A stretch of DNA of 64,000 nucleotides from Thozetella sp. PMI_491 (lineage: Eukaryota > Ascomycota > Sordariomycetes > Chaetosphaeriales > Chaetosphaeriaceae). The notes under the pieces were generated by a model. The model ran no database searches. It saw nothing but the letters and a program-made list of their open reading frames with translations, and was not told the DNA's origin. This document shows, in pieces, positions 56,387 to 64,000 of this stretch (the stretch's first letter is position 1; each line of letters opens with the position of its first letter). The stretch covers positions 124,001-188,000 of the forward strand of contig MU270019.1 in the NCBI GenBank assembly GCA_021432635.1, written 5' to 3'. A program made the translations under genes and the position numbers.

Positions 56387-56674
56387 CTAACCAGCCTTGA
56401 TTTTCGCAATTGCAGTTTTAAACATGCCTTCGATCCTAGCTGCTCCGGCATTGGAATTTATTGTATGATTGGAGGCTACCAATCGAGCGATGCTTTTGCT
56501 GTATCTAGTCGTCCCCGCACTGAAACCTCCGACGGTGGCAAGGACAATCGATGGGACGTTGGGCATCTCGTAATTTGGCTTTTTGGAAATAATATCTTCC
56601 AGAAACACTGACAGGTTGGGGTCAAATGTCCTTGTCATGTACGAAATAACCTCTGCTGAGTCTTGACCACTCAT
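56387..56674 (-). CDS. Possible small hypothetical protein
   Basis: A 95-residue frame with an ATG start, MSGQDSAEVISYMTRTFDPN, and an ordinary amino-acid mix. It has no signal peptide, membrane helix or motif I know. It may be a short gene or the last exon of something decayed. It lies 3' of the SDR gene in the same orientation. Confidence 0.3.
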   Translation of the reverse strand: MSGQDSAEVISYMTRTFDPNLSVFLEDIISKKPNYEMPNVPSIVLATVGGFSAGTTRYSKSIARLVASNHTINSNAGAARIEGMFKTAIAKIKAG

Positions 56675-56890
56675 GCTATTGGCTGTTTCCTCATCATGGG
56701 TATTGGCAGCGGATTAGTGACGTTGCCAGCGGTCTACTACTAGTTATATTCAAGGATCGAGCTGCGTTTCAAAGGAGAACTTCCAACGAGATGGTGCGTC
56801 ACCGAACAAGTTTTTTCGATGATACTTTGCCATTCCAGCATCTTCTCCGTTAAAACACTAAATTGTTACTTAATAGCTTAATTGTAGTGG

Positions 56891-57961
56891 TTAAAGCCAC
56901 TTGCTTGATCCGGTATATGAAATGTAACTTCCGGCGTCCCCGTTTTCCAAGCTCGAGTTCTTAATCACGGAGAGAACAGCAGATATGGAAGCTTCCGGGG
57001 TTTGGGGACCATTCCAGTCCGGCTTATACTTTTTGAACTTGACGGCCATGTTGTTGAACTTTTGGACTTCGACGTCAGAATCTGCCACAAGGTTATTATC
57101 TTCCGTGTTTATTGTGATTTTATATCATAAATAGGGGCGTTTCAACCTACCCAGTTCGATAACATCAGTGGCCACTACACCGGGACAGATACTCATAAAT
57201 AGAACCCCTTCACTGCGATACTGCGCACTGAACTTGGCTATAACCATGTTTAAGGCGGCCTTGCTGAGGCCGTAAGGTCCAGACTCAGAGAGATCAGTCA
57301 CTCTGGTGAAGTCGAGATCCCCCATGCACGAAGAAATAGCTATGACCTTCTTAGCTCTGCCATTCAGAATGAGCGGCACAAAAAGACAAAACAGATGAAT
57401 AGCGCCAATAGCATTGACTTTGTAGTGGTCCAATAGCTCCTCTTCAAGCCTCTCTGGTTCGGTAGAGCTAAATAGAGAGGTTAGGTCTACTCCAATAAAT
57501 CTCCTGTGGCTTTTATTTTTCCAGGGTGTCAACCTACAGGTCTGCCATGCTAGTCATCATGGACCACTTTCGACCAATACCAGCATTAGAGATAAGATAG
57601 TCTAGGGTTCCTCCGGTTATTTGAGAGACAGTTTCCGAAGCTTTCTAGAAAACGGCCGTGTTAGGTGCAGCTCAGTCGTACCGCAAAGTGACCTCACCTT
57701 CAATGCCCCGTGCTCCGTCACGTCGGCTTCGAGAATGTGGATGTTCTCCCGTCGAATCTCAACTGCCACCTTCTTCTCAGTGGCATCTTTGTCTCGAACA
57801 AGGCCGATAACAGTATTATCGGGGTTCTCTGAGAGTTGACGCATGAATTCGAACTGGAAGCACCTATCCATCAGTTTCTAGCCACCTCAGTACTATACAA
57901 CAGCATTGGACTGACTTACCCCTAAACCACGCGCCGCACCTGTAATAAGATAAGACGGCAT
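56891..57961 (-). CDS. Short-chain dehydrogenase/reductase, five exons
   Basis: Exons 57961-57920, 57853-57698, 57644-57538, 57467-57151 and 57081-56891 join in frame to give 270 residues. The first exon encodes only MPSYLITGAARGLG, the TGxxxGxG cofactor motif. The rest has EADVTEHGALK, LDYLISNAGIG (NAG), KVNAIGAIHLF, ISSCMGDL and the catalytic YGLSKAALNM (Tyr-x3-Lys), followed by ICPGVVATDV. This is a classical SDR of the kind often found in secondary metabolism or lipid carbonyl reduction. The substrate is unknown. It is divergent from the Zn2Cys6 regulator at 58681 across about 720 nt. Confidence 0.88.
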
Positions 57962-58680
57962 TTTCAACTCTGACTTCGGCAATAATCGGGAAAATTGGTT
58001 CAAGGCTGGCCTGCACGTGATGCGTGAAGTAGTGAGTATCGAATGGGTCTCGCCTGATTGATGCTCGCTGATACAAGATCCTGTCTTGAAAGGGGCAACA
58101 GTTCGCACTTATATACTCGATTAATGCTCAACAAGCTCTCCTGGTGGCTTATAGCGGCTCGACGGATGCTGCGGCCTTTCTTTAGATTACATATCTAGGC
58201 TTCTGTGTTGCCCCGAATCCCGTTAATCAGGGGAACCTTAATCTATCCGGGTATGGGAATCGCACATAGTTGCTATAATTACGGGATCGGGAAGACCATA
58301 GTAGGATGCAGAATAGGCCCGTGACGATTCTCGAGGAATCGCCCACGATGCTCGTACACTAACTCAAGGCAGGGAGTTTCACTAGGAAGGAAGTGGGTGG
58401 CGGGGGTCGGGCCACTAATCTTCTCGGAGTGAGTGGGTCATCGCGGAAAGTTGACCACATTACCAAAAACAATTTAGCGGCCAGCCAGGGTATGTCCCGA
58501 ATTTCCGTCGTGGCATTTCCTGAACTATGTAGAGTCCATTCCCCGCGAGGATGGGGCAAATTGTCAGCTTTCCCGAGGCAAGCTCTGGCTTTCAAAGAGA
58601 GGATCCATATCACCGCGACCGACTCGCCACGCAGTTCGCACCAGTTTGGAATCTGCAGATTGTCTGTCCTTAATTTAGAG
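57962..58680. promoter_or_regulatory. Bidirectional promoter, SDR and Zn2Cys6 regulator
   Basis: A 719-nt divergent gap, no gene seen. I found no exact octamer of the 6-17 kb cluster in it. Confidence 0.4.
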
Positions 58681-60732
58681 ATGGTCTCGGCTGCTTGCTG
58701 GGCTTGCAAAGGTCTGGGAGCAAACAATCTTGAGGGTCTTCGCGATCTTATCCACGCCCTTTGGATGCTGTGGACTAATACCTATATCCATCAGGCAGTA
58801 AGGTGCGCTGTGATCGAAGATATCCTTCCTGCTCAAGGTGCACCAGATCTAAAACGGCCTGCCAATATGGTCTCCGGCTATCCTGGCCCAAGTTGAATGA
58901 CAGTAAGAGAGATCTGTTGGTAGCCGGACACTCTGCTCCAACATCCCATTGGCCTGAGCCCCTGAGATTCGTCAACGCTGGGTACCGGGACATCTGGCTC
59001 CATAGCCACCTCTCACCTTCTCCGGGTTAGTTGCCCCCTCTCCTTCCCCCCTCCCGCGACAAAACTTTGGCTGTTGTGAGATTGGGTGGTCTTCAAGGCG
59101 CCGTACTTACAATCCTGCAGTCTTCCTGGCGCCCGGACACGCCGGAATCTGGAAACTGCCTGCGCCATCTGCCCCATTATCTAGCACGCCAATTTTATTG
59201 CAGAGCACTGAGAGCCATCTTTTTGAATACTGTGAGTGAAGTTAATATAGTAAGATCGCGATAGGCATGGCTTACATTTTATAGTTGAACTACACGCGTC
59301 CAATATCCTCGCAATTTTTGATCACGATAAAAAACCATTTCAAACGCTTTTACTGCGCCTCGCGATATTCGATACTTCGCATGCAGTCCTTTTGGCCATC
59401 TTGGCTCTATCATCACTACATCGATATGGTCTTCAACCCGAGACTCTTCAATTAAACTCCCGGGTCCTCCATGCACTTGGACATTTGGGTAACGATCGCG
59501 TTGATGCCAGTAGTGCCATCCGACATATTGCTACTCTAATGATACTATGTCACTTCGAAGTATGGTTCATAAGCTCTCCCCCGTTCCTCCTACCTCGCCC
59601 CCCAGCTGTGCCTTGGACACAGGGCGCGTCTGGTTTCTTCCCTTCGGCAGCTCCATCTTCCCACCGGTCTCCTTTGTTTCGAAGTTACAGACGTACTAAT
59701 TCTACTTGCTTTCAAGGTTCATGCCTCTGCATACACTGACTCTGTCCAATGGATCCGTAGGTCACGACTTTGTCAAAATGATTTCTTTACATCTTTCATG
59801 TGCCCTGGAGCCTTTAGGGCTTACCGAACACCTACTGACACTTGAGTGTGTTTTCAGGGTACTTGTGCGGGTCGAAATATCTAATTCATAAGACGGACAT
59901 GGAGAGCTTGTTAGGAACAAGCGACTTCTCGGCACTTTTGGACTGGGTAAACTATCACGTAATAATTAGCCAGTTTAGTATACGACATTGGCATAAAAAG
60001 CGATGCTATAATCTTCCACGGCAGCTTTCCAACAAACCAACCCAATACGAGATCGAAGCTAGTTCACCTGCACCATCCATGATTCACGAATATGATGTAG
60101 TGAGTATATGCTGTCATTGTCTTGGCTGAGCGGTGTTCCAATAAAGGGTCTTTTAGGTTGTCGACAATCTCACCTGCCGCCAGGGGATGCTCCGACTTCT
60201 CCAGGATCTGTTTAGAGGCATTCTGCGACCGTCAGATCGTCGGTTCTTTACGGACGAATATGAACAATGGCTGAACTCTCTCGAGACTAGAATATCTAGT
60301 GCAAAACTCGCCGCCGACAAGACCTCCAAAGCCTCAGGACAGTCCATCTTCTTGGAGATATATCAACTAGCAGCTTTGACGTATCTGGCACGGGCATCAC
60401 GGGACTTCTCAGGGCAATCCGAAAAGATTAATCGGCTACTTCTTAGAGCATTCAAGATATTGGGGAGTTTAGACACATTTTCGTACCCTTCGTACCCATT
60501 CCCGCTACTGATCTTTGGCTGTGAGGCTCGAAATGACTCCCAAAGAAGGCTAATTTTGGACCTTATTGAAGGCGCCATGCAAACCTCCTCGTCGGCGGGA
60601 CTAGGGGCGGTGCAGGAAGTTGTCCAGAAAGTTTGGATACAAGACGATTTTGCAACTGAGCATGGGCTGAGCTACGTGTCAAAGCTGGACACTATCATTA
60701 CTTCTTGTACCACCATGCCGAACTTTGCTTAA
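58681..60732 (+). CDS. Zn2Cys6 transcription factor (fungal_trans_2 type), seven exons
   Basis: Exons 58681-58711, 58795-59025, 59121-59231, 59285-59559, 59717-59756, 59858-60099 and 60157-60732 join in frame to give 501 residues. The zinc cluster sits at the extreme N-terminus and is split after ten codons. It reads ACWACKGSKVRCDRRYPSC then CTRSKTAC, a complete C-x2-C-x6-C-x6-C-x2-C-x6-C. The C-terminal part has LLLRLAIFDTSHAVLLAILA, HIATLMILCHFEVHASAYTD and LEIYQLAALTYLARASRDF, typical of the C6 factors with a fungal_trans_2 domain. The 40-nt fifth exon is small but fits frame and homology. Its likely target is the divergent SDR gene. Confidence 0.84.
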
Positions 60733-61432
60733 TATTAGAAACATCGATGCCTAGACACGTTTTTTAATAGACTTCAACGAGGAAAGGAAATTTGCTTACA
60801 CTTATGCTCGCGCTGCATTCTGATTTGGCACTCTTTGAGACTCGGCAATGACCGTCAAATTGGGTCTTGTCTAGGGGTACCCCATCTCTCGTATAGTGAA
60901 CTGTTCTCTGGATGGGATTGACACGGCATCCTATTATCTGGGCCGTTTCTTACGACCCATATTCTTAGGGTACCACGCGCTAAGGGCTCGCATGGAACAT
61001 ACAGCCATCGTCTCCGTGATACCGCCAAGAGTGCGCGTCCCAACGAGGCATTATGTTGCGCTCGGCGCTCTTGTGACAGATGCCAACTCCGACGGCCCTA
61101 TGTTGTGGTGAGTATGCGTGTTAGTGCAATTCCTCAGTGTATCGTTACTCCTTAACAATATTATTCAAGCATATCCTACGTCTCTATCATTGGTACTCTT
61201 TACTTTGAAGTATAACTCTTAGAAACTTGGGAGGGGGTGGTCTACGAGGATGAGAGCAACATCTAGGATAACCCTTTAGTACATGTATCAACAGATCCCT
61301 TATGAGATAGGGCCGCTGCCATAAACTGTGAATAATTGCATCGAGATTCTATCGTAATTCGTTTCCGTCCATCTAAGTCTAAGCTTACAGGCTGGTTCCA
61401 GTTACCATCTTCATTTCGAGGATCATGAAACA
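60733..61432. other. Intergenic convergent region
   Basis: No gene I can support. Confidence 0.4.
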
Positions 61433-63660
61433 TCAGCGATGCCCACTGTCAGAGGGTCTAACGTCAGGCTTTTTCTCCTTGTCCATATCGGCTTTTCCTA
61501 GTTCGGAGTCCTTGTCTGTGGTGAAAGTATCGCTCGCCCGACCTATCGTTGTGGCATTGGAGTCCACACGACGGACCCATGATCCGCAGCCCATACTCTC
61601 AAAGCCCATCCGCTGCAGATGTAGGATCTCATTGGTTTTCCACTCGAGACTGCCGTGCCCCTTGCACTTCCGACGACGCTCGAACCATTCGAAGATGCTG
61701 TCTAGCGCGTACGACATACCGATGATGGCGGCGCCAATGAGGAATATGAAGCACAGGCCAAAGAGGCTGAAGGAGGCGTATTCGGTACTTTGGATTTTCT
61801 ACACGTTGTCTCGGATGTCAGCTTCTCGCGCCAATAAGTTTGAAGCAAGTGAAGTAGCATAAGATCATTGGGCTTACCTGGCTGTTGCACATGGCCAATT
61901 GAGTTGCATCCCCGGGAAGGATTAAGAGGTCGTCCATCACTGGATCCTGCGGCCCCGTAGCAGTGCTAGCGTATCCTGCCTGCAGAGACGCCAGCCACGT
62001 AGACCACCAATGCGTTACGTCGAGCTTCCATTGATCCTTGGGTAGCTCTGTCTGATACCCGTCGTGAAGAGTTTGCTGAGACAGCAGCACCCTGGCTCCG
62101 AGAGCCTGGATGATAGACGGCGGGAGCGTTGCAGATGAGGACAAATAATTAGCTAGCCAGATATACCGGCTACCCATCGGGTCGTCTGCTGTCATGTTGT
62201 TCATGAGATCCTCGGGAGTCAGACCAAACATTGGCGCGGCCTGCAGCGAAGCATCATAGAAGCTGGCGAGAGGCCCGCACCGGCGATCTTCTGGGAGACT
62301 TGGGTTGCAGTACTGGAACTGCTCGACACAGCCCATTGGCGATGCCGCCTCATCGGATTGGTACTCTTGCGTCAGGCCGGCAGTGAGACCGTAATAGGCC
62401 TGCGCTCCAGGAGTGTGCGCTTGATACCACGCATCATCCGTGGGTTCATCGAAATACACGCCGTTCCCGACAAGGAAGATGACTTTCACGTCGCCATCGG
62501 ACCGATGGATCTCTGGCCCAGGGATGAATCCTGATTCGGATCTTACGACGGTACCATTCATCGATACAGAGTGTATATGACTAAAACGCGCAAATCTTTA
62601 GAAGCAGTAGCATGTATAGAGGAGATAGTAGCACTTACACAAGAATAAAATTTCCGCCATAGTTTGACTGGGGGTTGCTCTTTTTTTTCGTGTACTGGGT
62701 ATCCAGAGATTGGGCTTGGAATGTGTAGTTCGACAAAGTTAGATTATCGCCTGGGCCGCTTATCATGGAACCATAGTAGTACTTTGTGTAATCTTCTCCG
62801 TCGATGGTGACATTTATACTGCGTCCTTCCGTCTTCAGCGGCGCACAGTGATAGACATGTCTGAATAGGATCCGTTCATCCGGTGGAGCGTTGAGTCCTA
62901 GATGTACATGGCTATCAAGGTATCCGGTGTCCAAGAGGAGATTAGATGTATTGCTACGGCAAACGTCGCTGTCGAATGGACACGGCGCATTTTCGTTGAT
63001 GGATATCGGTAGCTGATTGACGACGAATCGATCACAATCGAAGATGCCGGAACCTTGACCAGCGGGTGAGTAGCACTGCCGTGCGTAATTCTCGGCATCG
63101 CGTACAAGTCGTGCCCGGTAGGCATTTATTAGATTTACCCCCGTCACGTTTGCAGGCCCTGCCGTGGCGTCTCTGTTGGGCAGGCCACAACCAGCTCCTT
63201 GTAGGAGGATTTCATTTCCAATGCCGGTTGAAATCCGCGATGAGAAGCCACTGGCGGTCGCGAAGGCGCAGACGCAGAATACTGCCGTGGAGACGGTAGG
63301 GAGGCTTCGCATGAATGGCTGCCGGGATGAGCCGCGCCAAGATAGGTAGAGAGCGCTGAATCCCCAGAGGCCTGATTCTGCTGTCTCGGAATTTCGCAGG
63401 ATGGCTAGGCGCTGGTGGTGCAGCGCGTCCCGGGGGTCGCCAGTTGAGTAGTACTGATGAAACAAACGGCATACGATCCTCCAGAAGCGCGAGGCCACCC
63501 AGCCAACAAAGAAGGCCGTGAAGGCGATGAGTAGGTCGCCATTACTCCGCGTGACACTGAGCGTAGCTCCCAGGACCTTGCCTCGCGACCAGTTGGTCCA
63601 GACTCCTAACTGGACGTTATACTGGATCGTGAACCGGGAGGTTGTCCAAGACGTATCCAT
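61433..63660 (-). CDS. Large unrecognised membrane protein, three exons
   Basis: Exons 63660-62639, 62580-61878 and 61798-61433 join in frame to give 696 residues. An N-terminal TM helix near residues 42-60 (LLIAFTAFFVGWVASRFW) and another near 112-130 precede a ~430-residue extracellular domain. That domain has Cys in regular spacing (GCGLPNRDA, ARQCYSP, CPFDSDVC, YHCAPL, VEQFQYCNPSLPEDRRCG) and many N-x-S/T sites. A last TM helix (ASFSLFGLCFIFLIGAAIIG) leads to a basic-then-acidic cytosolic tail. Its architecture resembles the DUF3176 protein at 20-22 kb but the sequence does not. I know the type from other filamentous fungi as uncharacterised. TTG at 63723 is not a credible start. Confidence 0.78.
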
Positions 63661-64000
63661 AATACAAGATGATAATATGTGTCGTGGTGGAGACGAACGG
63701 CGCAGTTGGCTGCCTTGCCGCAAAAACTAGTCCAATCTCATGCTCATATAGAACCAACGCGACTGTCTCGAACCATCCCCGGGGGGGTATAGAAGCCGAT
63801 GGGAAATGCCTGTGGCCGGTACGGAGTAGTGCTACCCAGTTCCTATCAGGACCGGACCTGCATCGGAGGTATCCGCATTGCAGTCCAGCTAGTCCAAGCG
63901 CGCGTAACCTTGGGTGCCAGTTCGGGCTAAATTTGGGGACCCAGATCGGCGCCATTGCGGCACAGTCGGTTCGATACTACCTCATATTGGACAGGTCCAC
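63661..64000. other. Upstream region at window edge
   Basis: This should hold the promoter of the minus-strand membrane protein. No gene seen in the 340 bases. Confidence 0.4.

Overview
This window looks like nuclear DNA of a filamentous ascomycete (Pezizomycotina). Most genes carry several short introns of roughly 45-90 nt. Three Zn2Cys6 transcription factors, a HET-domain protein, a class III chitinase, a GH55 glucanase, and DUF3176, DUF3455, DUF3632 and BYS1 proteins are all typical of that group. There are also AT/TpA-rich tracts of the kind left by repeat-induced point mutation (RIP). I found no convincing tRNA, rRNA, intact transposon or CRISPR array. Exon maps were rebuilt by hand from reading frame, splice signals and family motifs.

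Left part (1-6.1 kb). The 3' end of a ferric-reductase-like gene is cut by the window edge. It is followed by an MFSD1-like MFS transporter with a paired GATA inverted repeat in its promoter, a secreted DUF3455 protein, a decayed stretch (an AAA-ATPase relic and a short copy of a DUF3632 N-terminus), and a GFA-type zinc protein.

Central cluster (6.2-17.4 kb). Six genes form three divergent pairs: amino-acid permease/Zn2Cys6 regulator, class III aminotransferase/heme-dependent oxidative N-demethylase-like protein (DUF3445), and Baeyer-Villiger monooxygenase/DUF1349 protein. All three bidirectional promoters carry the octamer ATCGCCGA/TCGGCGAT: six exact copies in the outer two and two one-mismatch copies in the middle one. 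I read this as a co-regulated uptake and oxidation module for a nitrogenous compound. It is the best candidate here for an undescribed system.

Middle part (17.4-41.3 kb). This holds a GNAT acetyltransferase, a DUF3176 membrane protein, a GT32 glycosyltransferase, a membrane-anchored protein with a fungal N-terminal signalling-type domain, and a second Zn2Cys6 regulator. That regulator lies tail-to-tail with a dihydroxy-acid dehydratase paralogue lacking a visible mitochondrial presequence, which is divergent from an NAD-dependent epimerase/dehydratase; the three may form a second small cluster. A GH18 chitinase with a Ser/Lys repeat tail, a BYS1 secreted protein and a DUF3632 gene follow.

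Right part (41.3-64 kb). This holds a large GH55 exo-beta-1,3-glucanase, a fragmentary minus-strand gene, two AT-rich relic tracts flanking a HET-domain gene, a small secreted protein, an unrecognised membrane protein, an SDR divergent from a third Zn2Cys6 regulator, and another large unrecognised membrane protein. Five introns in four genes appear to need GC-AG splicing, and two genes contain micro-exons of 22 and 8 nt.
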